Origin: Anaeramoeba flamelloides
Lineage: Eukaryota > Metamonada > Anaeramoebidae
Reading direction: 5' to 3'
Assembly (NCBI GenBank): GCA_027625915.1
Contig: JANTQA010000057.1
Span: forward strand, 9,362,001 to 9,426,000
Length of the DNA stretch: 64,000 nt
This document shows, piece after piece, positions 45,097 to 58,311 of this stretch (position 1 is the stretch's first letter; the number at the start of each line of letters is the position of its first letter). The notes beneath the pieces were generated by a model that saw nothing but the letters and a program-made list of their open reading frames with translations, did not search any database and had not been told where the DNA came from. Both the position numbers and the translations under genes were made by a program.

Positions 45097-48000
45097 TTAA
45101 TTGTTATTTACTTTACTCAAAATATCATCAAAATCGGAATCTGAACCTGAATTTAAATCTGGATTTGGATTTAACTCTGATTCCAAATCTTCAAATGAAT
45201 CTAAGAAATTTAAATCTATTTCTGGTGCTTCCTCTTGAACCGAATTGAAGTGGGAATTAGAATCCATATCTATACTGAAATCTAGATTTGATTCTGAATT
45301 TGTGTATGAAACCGGGTCTGGTCTTGGGCTTAAGAGGAAATCTAAAAGTTCCGAATCAGAACTTTCATTTGAATCGATCTCATTTTCCGTGCCAGAAGAA
45401 GCGCTTTGGCTTTCATTTGAATTAGTTTCGCTTTCTGTATCGGGATCAGAATTTATATTCGGATCTTCGTTCTTATTCGGATCAGGATTATAGATAATAA
45501 TATTATCCAATTCTAATTCGGAATCTGACCCTGGGTCTGAAACTGGTTCTGGCCTTTTGCTCAATAGCTGATCTAAAAGGTCTGAATCAGAATTTTCAAC
45601 GGACCCCATATCTGAAAAGGAGAGGGGATCTGAATCTTGTAATATGTCCATTTCGTCATCTGAACGACAATTATTTGAACCATCCTTTTCTTTCACATTT
45701 GTAGACTCAGAATTTAAATTGACTCCATTTTCAATTTCATCGTTAATTGCATTTTCGATTTCATTTTCAATCTCATTCTCAATTCCACTTTCAATTTCAC
45801 TCACATTTTGATTTTGATTTTGATTTTGATTTTTATTTTTCTTTTCATTTTCTAATTCTTGAATAAATAAATCCTCTTCAATTCCATCGTCTTCTTCTTG
45901 ATCACTAATAAACCCTTCTGTAATATCATTATCAACAGAAACAAAATGTATAAACGCAGAAATCATTTTGTCATCATTGACTTTCCCCTTTGATGAGAAT
46001 TCATTTGGGATTTGATCAATGGGACCATCTTCTGGTTTCTTATCCTTTTCCCCTTTCTCTTGGATATGGTTATTTACCTTTCCATTCTTCAAAATGCTAT
46101 TATGAATTCTTAATTTACTATTGGATCTTTTTGGTCTCTTTTGTTTTTTTGCTCTTGTTTTACTTTTTTTATTATTCTTGGTTAGAGGTTCAACGTTAAT
46201 ATTCGAAGTTACATCAATTTTTAAATTTGGCTTCATATTATTATTTTGTTGAACTTTCTCTTTATCGTCAATTCCTGAATTCTCCTTTTGCGTTAACTCT
46301 AGTTCTGTCTCTTTCTTTTCGTCTTCGAAAATAATTAATTTTTTATTTTTGGTATTAAATATCGAGTTAAGATTTTCATTTTGATCCTCCACACCATCAT
46401 TATCATCATCATCACCTTTATTATAATTATTGTTATTTCCATGCTTTAACGCACGGAAATTTGGTATTGAATCCCATCGAGTACTTTTTAATTGCTTTTT
46501 GGTAAAGTCCTTTTTAGAAAATTTCATTTTGGACAAAAATGAAGAAAAAATTAGCATTATTAAGCCAGAGTTCTCATTATTTTGTATTTTAATTAATTTC
46601 CTGATGATATTTTTGTTTAGCGTTGTAGATTTATCCCTGTTTTGTTTATAATCGATTTCAATATATAGGCATTTGAACAAATTCAAAAATTCCACTCTGA
46701 AAATATTATTACAATTTGTGATCACATTCAATAAAAATTGGAAATAATGGTCGCGTAAATTGTATTGAATTAATAATTTTGATAAATTTGATGATATTTT
46801 TTGAATGAAGGAATCCTTTGATGAAAACTTTTGATTTCTATAGTCTTCCAAATTTTGAGAAATTAGATTAAAATCCAAATCCTTTGTGTATTGTATCAAC
46901 AAATTAATGTTTTTGACTGTTGTTAATTTTCTACTTTTCAATTTAAAATGTCTCAATAAATATGGAATTAATAACACCAAATTGGAGATAGTTTGCTTTT
47001 CATGGGACTCGATGAATGTTTCATTATTTAATTTTAAGAAATTGAAAAGGCATTCGATTATTAAATTTGTATCTAATTTTGAAAATAAAACGCTTTTATG
47101 TATTAAAGAGGTTAATTGCGTATTCGAATAATTTTTTGGCTTTAGTTTGATTAATTTTTTTTGGTATTTTTCGTTAACAAATTCTTCATTTGAAATTATA
47201 TTATTCAGGAAGGTTATACCATATTTATAAATAATAAAATTATTTGATTTTAGCAATTGGAAAGATAGCCAAAAGAAATTAGGTATACGTGTGATCGTGT
47301 CCAAATTTTTTAATAAATATTCCAAGGTCTTCAAATTCTCTAAAATGATTGAATTTATTTTTTTCAACTTTTTGCTAATAAAATATTGTAATGAGGTAAT
47401 TAGCTGATTAAAAATGGATAAAGAATATTTGTTATCACACTTTAGGCATCTAAATAATTGTTGGATTCGGGTATAATAATGAAGATCGATTACCTTTTTA
47501 TTCATATTTAAATTATCATTAGTCTTGGTAATCCAGAGCAGATATTCCCTGATCATGCTATCATTTAAATCGTCATTGATCAGATTTTTATTAAAAATGG
47601 TTAATAAATTTAATAAAAAGTGTTTGATCTTTGATTCAGATTTGATATTTAATTTTAATTCGTTAATTTCTTCATATTGCCAATATTGGATTTTGTTGTT
47701 CTTGTTGTCCAAATTGTTCAAATGACTGTTTTCTTCATTTTTTCCTAATTTTAATATCAATTTTTTACAGTTTTGGATATCTTTAATTTTTGAATTCTTG
47801 TTTTTAACTATTAAAGACAATAGCAATTGAATCAAAATGATTTTACAATGCTTGACAATATAGTTATTATTATTATCAAAATTTATAATTATCAAAAAAA
47901 TGATTCGAGACAAATAATTTTTTGTTGATTCCAAATTTTCAGAAATTATTTCACTTAATAAAATTAATATTGTAGATTTTATTGTTATTATTTCTTCGTC

Positions 48001-51000
48001 CCCGCCCTTTTTCATAACATTCTTTCCGTAGACAATCATGGAATGGCTTTTTTCAAGGGACCTTACTTTTTTTTTTTCTTTCTTAAAGCCAAACTTTGAC
48101 TTTTTTTGCTTTTGATTAAACTTATAATATATTAATTTGTCGAGATTTAATAATTTATTAAATAATTGCAATTTATTATTTTTATTCAAATATACACAAA
48201 TTTTTTTTGATGTGTCCAAATATTTTTCATCAAATTTCCCAATGCAATTTGAAATGATAAATTTATAAATGCCATCTAAATTCGTATCTGTATAATTATC
48301 ACTAACATCACTGCTATTTTTATTCATGCCGCTATCATCATTTTCCTTCTTTGGATCTTTTTTCTGGCTATTGTTGTCACCTGTATTTACATTCTTATTC
48401 TTATTATAAATTATGGAATTCCATAGCGATTGGACAATATTGTTTTGAATATTTTTTTTCATTGAAAACTTGAAAACCATGATTAAAATTTTTTTAAAAG
48501 TCTTGATTGTCATTTGCTTACTGTTGTCATACTGAATTGTTTTCAGCCACGGTATTAAATATTTCAAGATAGATTCCTGCTTTGATTGGATGTTTTTAAA
48601 TTGCTTTGTATCCTTTCTATAGTTCCTTTCCAACAACCAAAATTTCTTCTTGATTTCAAAAATGACATTCAAAATAATTTTTGGATTTTCCTTCGTGAAC
48701 AATTCGCTTTGATTAACACAATTGTTGACAATTTTTTCTTTGATTTCAGACACCTCAAACTTGATTAAGGTTAATTTCTTTTTTTTCAAATTTTTCGATA
48801 ACAAAATTGATTTATATTTCTCGATTATTCTAAATATCTGCGTCCTTATCAATAACGTTTCATCAGTTAAATGGAATAATATAAAATTCATAAACTTTGG
48901 CTTTATTCGCCTGCTATTTAAAAACTTGATATCAATTTTTTTTTTCAATAAATACTGAATCAACGCGTTAGTAAAAAATATGGAAACCTTTGTTGAATGA
49001 GTTAAAGAGAAATCTAAATAAATATCGAACAATTGCTCAAAATTTTGATCTAGAAAGTTATTTAAAGTATCTTTAATAATAATGCTATTCTGGATTTTTG
49101 TTTTTTTCTGTACCAATTCAGATAAATAAGTAAAGATCGTCCCTTCGAGTAATAAATGCCCTTTATCCATCAACTCTCCATAAAGGATTATAGAAATTCC
49201 CCGTTTCGATAAAAACATTATTGATTTGTATAAAGTTTTAATTTCTTTCCAAAATTCTTTTTTATCAGAAATCAGTTTTTCGTTCAGTTGCAGATATTTA
49301 TTAATTTCAAAGTTTTCTTCACTATTATTGCTTGAAAATCTTTCGCCAATCCCACAATTTAATAAAAATAAGTTTAAAAATTCAATTCTTCTATTTGAGA
49401 CTAAGGTTTTTTTGTTTTGTCTTAAAAATGAAATACAATTTAAACATAAAAAGATTAGATTGTATCGAGTTTCTAGCATTACTAATGGGTTTTTTTTGAT
49501 GGAAAAATTTTGAATATTTGATAGAAATTTTAATAATCTTGAAATTAAATTTAATATTATATTTTTTTTTTCATAGATCATTTCTTTTTCCATTTGTCCT
49601 GTTGAAATTTTACAAATATTAATGATCGAAAATAAAAAAAATTCTTTTTTGTTAAATTTCTTTAAGCCATCTTTAGTTTTTTCTAAATCATTATCCTTTG
49701 CTTTTTTTTTATTTTTTATTTTATTTTTTATTTTATTTTTTTTTTTATCTATTTTATTATTATTATTATTATTATTATTATCATTATTATTATCATTATT
49801 ATTTTTATTTTTATTATCATTTTTATTATCAATTGATTCGTTATCATTATCCTGATTGCTAATATTTAAACTATTTTGATCTTTTTCGTTTAATTCTTCT
49901 AATTTGTTAGAAAACGAATTCATTAATAAATTAAAACAACTAGTATTAATTGATCCTAAAGATAGAATTGCTAATTCTTTTTGAATTTGGAATGGCGAAT
50001 CTAATAATTTAATAATTTTATTAAAAAAGTCAATTATTTCATTTTCTTCTAAGAATTTAGTATTTAAAATTGAACAAAAGATAATTAAAAATCCCATTTG
50101 TTTTTTAATATTGTTTTCGTTATTTTCCAGTTTTGTATTTATATTTAAAATTTTATCAAAAGATTTTGTCTTTAAATTTAAATATAATACTTTAATTTTT
50201 TCTTCATTGATAATTAAAATTTTTCTTAATGTTTTTGCCATTAAAAAAATCCATCTATGAAATAAATAATCCTTTTTACAAATTGCTTTTATATCAACAT
50301 TATCATTATCATCCTTTGCATCATCATTATCATTAATATTGATCTTATTAGTTTGAATTGAAAAATAAGCATTTAATTCATTTTTTGAGAAAGGTTTGAG
50401 TGGATCAAAATGAACATTCTTTTCTTTATAAACCAAATTTAAGTGATCAATTAAATATTTTACATTAGCTTTATTATCTTTCTCTCTTTTCCCCTTTCCT
50501 TCATCTTCTTCATCATCATCATCTTCTTCCTCATCATCATCATCATCATCATCATTTTCTTCTTCTTTCAGTTCATTTCTTAGTAAATCTTCTTCTAGGT
50601 TTTCTTTTTTTTTCACAACAGTAGATTTCTTTTTAAGAGTATTCATTCGATTTTCTTTTTTCTTTAATAAGCCATCCAATATTTTAATTTTTTCTAAAAT
50701 TTCAATTGAAATAAATCGAATTCTGTAATCAAAAAATAATAAATAAACACAGACATTCCCTTCAATTTCATTTAAATCAAAATCTTTTAATAATTGTAAT
50801 AACGGATTTGAGGGGCTATAAGCCAAAATTCTATTTTTAATATTTATTCTGGGATTATTGATCTCCATTTTGGCATTTGTTATCCAATTTTCAATTAATT
50901 TTTTTAATTTCATCAGTGTGTGTAAAATTTTTTTATTTGAATATAACCGATTTGGTTTAATGTTCTTTAAATAATCTAAAAAAGTGGAAATTATATATGG

Positions 51001-52771
51001 CCTTAATTCCAATTTCTGATTGATAGTCTGCTTTAAAACTTTAAAAGCAAGAAAGGATATTGCCTTTGATCGGTTATTTGTTAAAAGGAGCAGTGATTTA
51101 AATAAATACCGTGGAGAGGGTAATATTGAAGGAATAAGTTTTAAAATTTCTTCCATTATTGCAAAATATTGTGCTTCATCTTTACTGATATTCGTTTCCT
51201 TGATTTTTTTTTGTTTTTTGGTATAGTTATTATATTTATTTATTTTTAAACAACTTTGTTCAAAAATTTTTGTTAATAATGCACCATAATCCTCCAAATA
51301 ATAACCAATTACCTTTTTATTATTAAAGCTAATTTTTTTTTCAATCTTTGAAGATCCAAAAAAAATTTTTGAAAAGCATCGAATTGATAATAAGATTAAT
51401 TTATTTCTATTACTAATTTTACTTTCATTCTCAGATAATTTGATCAATTTCTCAATTACCTTGTTCATAACAAAATTTAAATTCCATTTAGACATTTTTA
51501 AACATATGTTTGCTAAAATTTCGGTGATTTGAAAATATTGTCGATCATAATCATTATTTAAAAAAAATATTTGATTAACTAACTCTTCAAATATTAATTC
51601 CAATTCTTCATTTGTAAATAAAGTATTATTATGATATTCCTGTATAATGATTTCAATATAGTCGCAAATACCTAATAGAATATTATAACAATCATTTGAT
51701 TTCCCTTTGATTCGTTTTGTTTTTAATGTTGTCGCTAACAAACTAATAATAAAATTAAAAGTTTCAGAGCCATGTTTTAATTGAATTAATTTTATTTGTT
51801 TTTTCTTTTTCTTTTTTTCTTGCTCTTGCTTTTGATCCTTTTCTTGCTCTTGTCCTTGCTCTTTCTCTTTTCCTTGTTCTTGCTCTTGCTCTTGCTCTTG
51901 TTCTTGCTCTTGCTCTTGCTCTTGCTCTTGCTCTTGCTCTTGCTCTTGTCCTTGTTCTTGTTCTTGTTCTTGCTCTTGCTCTTGCTCTTGCTCTTGCTCT
52001 TGCTCTTGCTCTTGCTCTTGCTCTAGCTCTAATTCTTTTTCTTTTTCTTGAATAGCATAATGTTTTATCAATTGGTTGCAAGTTTCTGAACAGATATATA
52101 ATCTTCCAAATAATGAATTTGATAGATTTTTTTGAATGATTTTGAAAACATATTCATTAATCATATTAATGGTTTCTTCAAATTTTGTTGGAATGGTTTT
52201 AATATTTTTTAAATTTAAGCTGATTTCTTTATAGATATTGATATATCCCAAAATGTAATCAGATTCTTTACATGTCAATTTTTGATTTAATTTATTTTCA
52301 ATGAATTTTAATAAACGAATTGTTAAATTTATACCAGTAGTTTGTTCAATGTTGAAAGAACAATATGGTATAATTGGCGTAATGTTTTGTTGTGGATTTT
52401 TTAGTTCCAACGTTTCAAATAAAGAAAATGAAAAATTAATCGGATAATTTCTAGTAATTAAAGTAATTGTACTTTTTATTAACTCGAAATTTGTTTGAAT
52501 GTTTCGATATCTAATTAAAGAATTATTCTTATTAAAAAAATCCTTGGAATGTAATTGTTCAATTATTATTGAAAAATATTGTTGAATTAATCGTGAGACA
52601 TTCGAATCCAATTTTTGTTGATCAGTGACGATTTCTTTTAATGTAAATAAAAATAAATATTTTAAATAAATGCTTTTATCAATTTTTCTTTCAAATATTA
52701 GTTCCATTAGTAAATCAGATTCATTATCCCTTATTATATAATAAATTAAGAAGAGTGTTAAAATATTAGAA

Positions 52772-52813
<42 letters not shown>

Positions 52814-54987
52814 AAAATAAGTTATTGGGTTATAATAAAATAAAAGTTTAATTTGTTGGTGTGTTGTAATAAGTTATTGACGAATCTTGATACAAATTTA
52901 TGAACGCTTTTGATCAATTTCTTGATGTATATATATATATAACGAATTCAAAGATTAGATCATTTACTGTGATTAAAGTTTACATGATTATTGTATTTTT
53001 TTTATTATTATTATTAATTATCAAAATTTCAAAATATTTCCAAAAAGAAACCATGTTATTTTTCGATTAAAACTTCTTTATTAAAAAAATTGAGAAAGAA
53101 TAATAAAGCCCATGTATTGATAGTTTTAATCTTTGGACTATTAATGACCCGCTGAAATAATTAAGATTTTGTTTATTAATTATTGATTAAAAATAATCAA
53201 ATTAAAAAGTAATTATTCTGTTTATAAGTTGTATTTTCCAGGTTTTAAAAAAGTATTTTGAGAGAATTTTTAATTTAATTGTTTGGTTGTTTTTCTCGTA
53301 TTTTTTTGTTCAACCTAAAGAAAAAATTGATTCGAATCCTTTTCTTTTGAATAAACAAATTATATTTTTTTCAAGTTTCAAATAATTATTATAATTTTTT
53401 TGAAATTAAGTAGATTTTTTATACTGAGTTATTCCAAGACTTGGTGGCTTTATTTTTAAAGGTTTTTCTGTACACTTCCTTTATAGATAATAAGATTTCT
53501 TCCTTTTTTCAATCAAAAATAATTTTTTTTTGAAATAATTTGGAGAATACATTAGATTTTGAACTTTTCAAAATATAAAAAATGAGATCAAACTTTTTAA
53601 AAACAATAATTCATTAATGAAAATATCTTTTAATGGTAAGTTTGATTGTTGTAGTACTCGGATTTTTCCTTGGTTTTTCAATTTCAAGATTCGGTAAATT
53701 TTTTTTTTAGATTTTGTTATTGGATTTACGACAATGATCAAAATAATGCATGTCCAAATACTATAATCGATGTTTCAAAATAAAATCCGTGATTTTTTTT
53801 CTTCTTGTTCCAATGAAAAATCCAATTCAATACCCAACAGTATACCTAAGTTCAAATCAATTTTGAAAGTAAACTCCTTGAGGTTTTCAGTAAAATTTTA
53901 AATTAGGAATGTGATTTGTTGGAAATTTTTTGTATTATTGATTTTTTTTGATAATTTTTTCTTTTTTTTGATGAAAAAAATTTTCTCTGAAAATTAAACT
54001 CTTATTTTTTTTGAGATAAATTTTCCAATTTGATCCTTCATTTTTAGAATTTTTGTATTAAATAATAGAACTTTAGGAAACTGACACTATATTTAATTAT
54101 CGTTCATTGTCAGTTTCTTTGATCTTTTAATGAAAGTCTTCGATAATAAAAGAAACACAGGATTTTTATTTTGAAACAAGGATTAAGCTTTCCAGTATGC
54201 ATTATTTGGACAACAGGATAAGATTTTTTTATGTTTACCAATCTCTTAAAAGATCTAAAAAGAAGTACGATGGTTTGTTTTTCCGAGTGTTTTCTAAAAC
54301 GCAATTTAATTGTAGCTAAATAACTGAAATTTATTCAAACTAAAAAGAGGTCAACAGTTGTGATACTTTTAAGTGGAGTAAACAATTGAACAAATAACGA
54401 TCTGAAATCTCTCACAATGAACAAGTACACCCGTAAAAAATGTTGTTGAATTTTAATTATTTGACAATTTTTTGTTAGGATTTCTCTTTTAGGAATTCTC
54501 ATCTTGAAAATTGTGTAAAAAAGTGATTTGATTTAAAAAAAAATTAGATCTTGAGTTAGTGAGATTAGTGACTACTCTGATTGAAGAGGCAAGTGTTTAA
54601 AAAACTAAGACTGACAATTTTGTTTTGTTTAAATTGGTTATTTTCTTTTTGACATAAAAGAAAAAAAAAAACTTACATTTTTTGTATTTGACCTTTTTTT
54701 TTTTTTCTCCCAATAAAAGAAATAAATTTGTTGTGGTTTTTTGTTTTTGCGTTGATCCCAAGTATTTTTTTGTCTTGTTCGGTGTACCACTCGATCAGGG
54801 TTTTAATTGTCGTTCCAAGAAATGAAGAGTCTAAGGTACTTAATGATCGATGCAACAAGCTGAAATTTGAGTCTTGGACATTAATTTCCTCGACTATAAT
54901 TTTTTCGTCGAACTTTTTGAGCAACGATTCTGCAACATTATAAAATTTTCTGAGTAATTTTTGAAAGAGATAATTTCCCAGATCCAT
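45097..54987 (-). CDS. Furry/Tao3/Mor2-family cell-morphogenesis protein (two exons)
   Basis: Furry proteins are giant HEAT-repeat scaffolds that partner NDR/LATS kinases and Mob to control polarity, morphogenesis and cytoskeleton. Exon 1 is 54987-54677, the intron 54676-52730 (GTAAGT...ATAAG) and exon 2 52729-45097; the spliced protein is 2647 residues. Exon 1 (MDLGNYLFQKLLRKFYNVAE, then TLIEWYTEQ at about 64-72) matches the start of the Furry N domain ('VLKSLFAEF...RTLFDWY'). Exon 2 continues it (FERKIDKSIYLKYLFLFTLKEI). Later Furry landmarks are LAILSLGSIN, ILKYLIPWLKTIQY (about 1490), EKYLDTSKKICVYLNK, IVKHCKIILIQLL (about 1731) and RIQQLFRCLK (about 1863), all in family order. An uninterrupted Glu-Gln tract (about 330-405), acidic and N-rich runs and an acidic C-terminal tail are lineage-specific. 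The phase is exact: exon 1 ends AT, exon 2 begins G. The ATG of the large exon alone (52707) is not the true start. Confidence 0.88.
51840..52050 (-). repeat. CTCTTG hexanucleotide repeat coding for (Glu-Gln)n
   Basis: About 35 imperfect copies of CTCTTG on the + strand (GAGCAA/CAAGAG on the gene strand) keep the Furry frame and encode alternating Glu and Gln, with occasional Gly, Lys and Asp. The same DNA is open in other frames as poly-Leu (+) and Arg-Ala repeats (-), which are artefacts. Length is likely to vary between alleles. Confidence 0.9.
52730..54676 (-). other. 1.9-kb Furry intron packed with repeats
   Basis: Supported by the exact phase join and by Furry homology on both sides. 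It contains a TA run then TG run (52772-52813), a block at about 53130-53640 repeated at 56880-57375, and a 462-bp segment (53751-54212) bounded by perfect 10-bp inverted repeats TGTCCAAATA/TATTTGGACA. It is far longer than the ARF (99-432 nt) or V-ATPase (about 79-210 nt) introns, probably because of these insertions. Confidence 0.75.
53751..54212. mobile_element. Inverted-repeat-bounded element inside the Furry intron
   Basis: Begins TGTCCAAATA and ends TATTTGGACA. Relatives lie at about 22980-23460 (right end kept, left end decayed) and 20830-21160 (interior only). Some similarity between copies extends left of the inverted repeat (GATCAAAATAATG), so the inverted repeat may not be the true edge. 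No coding capacity is present. Confidence 0.5.
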
Positions 54988-57690
54988 TTTGTGAGTTCCA
55001 AAGATAATAATAAAAAATGACAATATTTCCTCAATTTATCCTTCTCATTTATTTTTGAAATGAAATCAATTTTAAAGAGTAAAACAAAGTCAAAAGGGAT
55101 TACTGTCAAATTTAAATTTCGGCTGGAAAGTGATGAAATTGGAATAATTCGTTAATAATTTTTTTTTAGGTAAAAAAATTTCAAATTATTTTAGGTGTTT
55201 GGTAACTCGTTAAGGATAAATTTAGGTTATTTATGAAAATTTGGAAAATAATTTTTGTAAAATACTTTTTTGTTTTCTTATTTGTGAAACCAACAAACTT
55301 TTTGCAAGCTTTTGGAAAAGAGGTTGTATTGAAATTTTCCACTTCCCCCACTTTGGTAAACTCCAAAGACAGGTTTGAAATGGTTCATTTTTTCGTATTC
55401 ACAACTCGAGTATCTTAATAATAAATAGGGAAAAATTTCCCACTTCAACTTCTTTCTTCTATTTTTCTTATTATGGCTTAAAAAATCTCTTAGAAAGAGT
55501 CTATCATTCGTTTGTAAAAAGTTTTGTTTTGAATAGATCCCTAAGTTGGAGAATATTAAATGATTCTCAATTTTGGAATTGAAAAAACGAAATTGAAGTG
55601 ATGAAAGCGTATCTCATTTAATCGATTATGTAAATCTTGTTTATTGTTTTTCTTGAAGGGTAAAAGAGTAATTTCAAACACAAAGATGCAATTAAACCCA
55701 AAAAGAAACCTCATTTATAGACTTTAGAGAAATGGGGTATCATTTTATAAAGAGTTCATTTTGATAAGTATACAGTGAAAATATTCTTATCCTTTTGTTT
55801 TTTGTTGTATTTTTTTTTCCAAAAAGAAATTTAAAAATTTGCCAAACCTTTTTATTTTGAAGAAATCTCACTTTTGGTAATTTCCAAGAGTCTGTATTCT
55901 CAATTAAGCTTGGATATTTAATCTTATTTAAAAAATACAAGAAAAATAATTTAAATATTGAATCCTTGAAGGTTTGACAAAATAGATCATTTATTTTGTT
56001 TTCAAAAAAATTAAAAAATTTCTTAAAAGTTAAAACGATTTTACAATTTTCTTTTTCAAATTCTAAAAGTATATATAACAAACAGTTAGAACTAAAATCA
56101 GTTATTTGATAATACTATCTGTTGCAAAATAAATGGAACAAAATTTTCATTCAGCTTTCCAAAAAAAGATTTTACAATCAAGCAACATTTCAAATTTTTC
56201 ACTCTTAAAATCAGTTTAAATGATAAATTTACCTTTGAGAATTGGGAACTTTTGATAATTTATTTTAATTCTAGGGATGTGATTTTATGGAAAGTTGATT
56301 TAAAATTTTGATCTTTTTATTTTACAATTAACAGTATCCAACGATTGTGGAAAAAATGTGAAACAGGAAAAAAAAAAGTTCAACAAGGTTTTTAATAGAA
56401 CCTGAAAAGGAAAATAAAATCAATTGAAAAAAAGAATAAATAAATAAATAAAGGCAAAATGAAGTATTCAGCACAATAACAGTTTTTTAATACTATCTTT
56501 TGGTCGGGGTTTTTTCTTTGATTGATCAATTATTAAAAATTTGTTCAAAAAATTGAATATTTTTGCGAATCTCCAAAACCACACAAGAACAATTTCGATA
56601 ATAAAGTAGATTTAAATTGTGTTTGTTGGATTGATTGAAAATAATATAATGGACTATTCTTTGAAGTTAATTGGTTTCTTCTTTTTATTGATTTTATTTT
56701 TCATTTTCAGGTTCTATTAATGTTCCCAATTAAAAACCGTATTGAACTTTTTTTCCGAAACAGTAACATTTTTTAATTTTTTGAAATATTTAATTGAATT
56801 AATTTTCTTTTTTTGAAAATATTTTAAAAAATTGAAATAATAATAAATTAAAGTCTACTGGTATACTTAGTCCTTGTGTTACTAATAACTGACCCAAGAA
56901 TTAAGATTTTGCTTATTAATTATTGATAAAAAAAATTAAATTTAAAAGTTACTATTCTGTTTATAAGTTGTATTTTCCAGGTTTTAAAAAAGAATTTTGG
57001 GGGAATTTTTAATTTGATTGTTTGATGGTTTTTCTCGTATTTTTTTGTCCAATAAAAAGAAAAAATTGATTTGAACTCTGTTCTTTTTCAGAAATAGATT
57101 AATTCTTTTTAATGTTAAAAATGATTTTATTATTTTTACCAAATCAAGTGGATTACTTATACTTGAGTTATTTTAAAAGATAGGTGTTTTATTTTTAAGA
57201 GTATTTTTTATATTTCCTCCAGAGATAATAATATTTCTACTTTAATCAATAAAAAATATTTTTTTTTGAAATAATTTTGAAATAGATTAGATTTTGATTT
57301 TTTTCAAAATATAAAAAACGATATCAAACCTTTTAAAAACAATAATTCATTTTATAGTAAATTGATTTTAAAATTAAGTTTAGTCTTTCTAACCTTTATA
57401 TTTTTCCTTCTTTATATAATATCATATGAGATAATTTATTTTTTTTTGAATGTACTATTGGATTTATTAGAATATTTTTTTTAGTTTACTCTTCATTTAA
57501 ATTTCAATACAAACAATGGTTTTTCCATTTTTATGAGTAGAAAGTGGATCTAAAAAACCACCACAGTATAGGAAAATGGTTGTTACATTTTAAGCTATAT
57601 ATTAAATAGGAGTTTCATATCATAACACTTTTTGGTTAAATTATAAATACATTCATTACCAAAATTAAAAACTGAATTTTTATATAATAC
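54988..57690. other. Intergenic with dispersed repeats
   Basis: About 55405-55520 is an ATTATAAATGG-family fragment. About 56110-56290 resembles 40190-40350. About 56340-56410 (GATTGTGGAAAAAATGTGAAAC...) resembles 61133-61200. About 56880-57375 is the second copy of 53130-53640. The 113-codon minus-strand ORF at 55740-56081 is longer than most chance ORFs here, but its Phe/Lys/Leu-heavy composition matches no family. Confidence 0.5.
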
Positions 57691-57708
57691 TTTTGTGTTA
57701 TCATTCAG

Positions 57709-57827
57709 TTGAGTGGTTCCCTTGATCTCAACCCGAAAAGTTTTACAAGAATAAAATTAATCCAGTTATTTGAAAAATTTTATTCAAACAGAGAAGATTT
57801 GTTCATAAAAATAATTGAAGAAGAAGT
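57709..57827 (+). other. Possible orphan exon a
   Basis: TTATCATTCAG acceptor, then an open segment reading SGSLDLNPKSFTRIKLIQLF and REDLFIKIIEEE, then GAA|GTATTT donor. The codon mix is protein-like and the limits are splice-like, but no neighbouring exons were found and no family is recognised. Confidence 0.3.
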
Positions 57828-58137
57828 ATTTATTATTATTTTTTTTTCTTGGGTTATGAGATTAGTACACATTTGCATAAATGATAACTTAATTTTTCAC
57901 ACTTTTTTTTTTTTGATATAATTGTACTTTTTTCATTAAACGTGGCACTTTTTAAATATATACCCAAGTGTTGGGGAATTTGGCAATATATATATATATA
58001 ATATTTAGTAACATTTAAAAGTATTTAAAAAAGAAAGGATGTGATATAATGTAGAAAAGTCAAGAGACAATTCAAAATACCCTTTTCATATTCAAACAAA
58101 CCCATACACATTTAAAATCCCATAAAATGGAATTGAT
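57828..58137. other. AT-rich spacer
   Basis: Poly-T and AT dinucleotides (57984-57998). Nothing else is seen. Confidence 0.5.
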
Positions 58138-58311
58138 TGTTACGTAACACATCTAATATATTGTCAAGATTCCCGGCCCTTGGACACACACTCAAAAAGT
58201 ATCACGGTGAATGAAACAATTACAATTTTATCAAAAAAAATGAAAAATAAAGAAATCGTTTTTACGTACGTCTATCACCCTAGATTTGCCAATAATTATG
58301 TTATGATTTAA
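58138..58311 (+). other. Possible orphan exon b / GC-richer patch
   Basis: A patch with unusually many G and C (TTCCCGGCCCTTGGACACAC). It is open on + for about 57 codons to a TAA, reading SRPLDTHSKSITVNETITIL and EIVFTYVYHPRFANNYVMI. There is no ATG before it. It could be a terminal exon of an unidentified gene, perhaps with orphan exon a, or a degraded coding remnant. Confidence 0.3.

Noticed and set aside
45245-51226. Many + strand ORFs over Furry
   Set aside because: They are antisense shadows; Furry landmarks occur in order on the minus strand.
51764-52081. Poly-Leu (+) and Arg-Ala repeat (-) ORFs
   Set aside because: These are alternative frames of the CTCTTG repeat coding for Glu-Gln in Furry.
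55740-56081. 113-codon minus ORF
   Set aside because: Longer than most chance ORFs, but Phe/Lys/Leu/Asn-heavy, without a recognisable motif or splice partner. Kept only as a remark.
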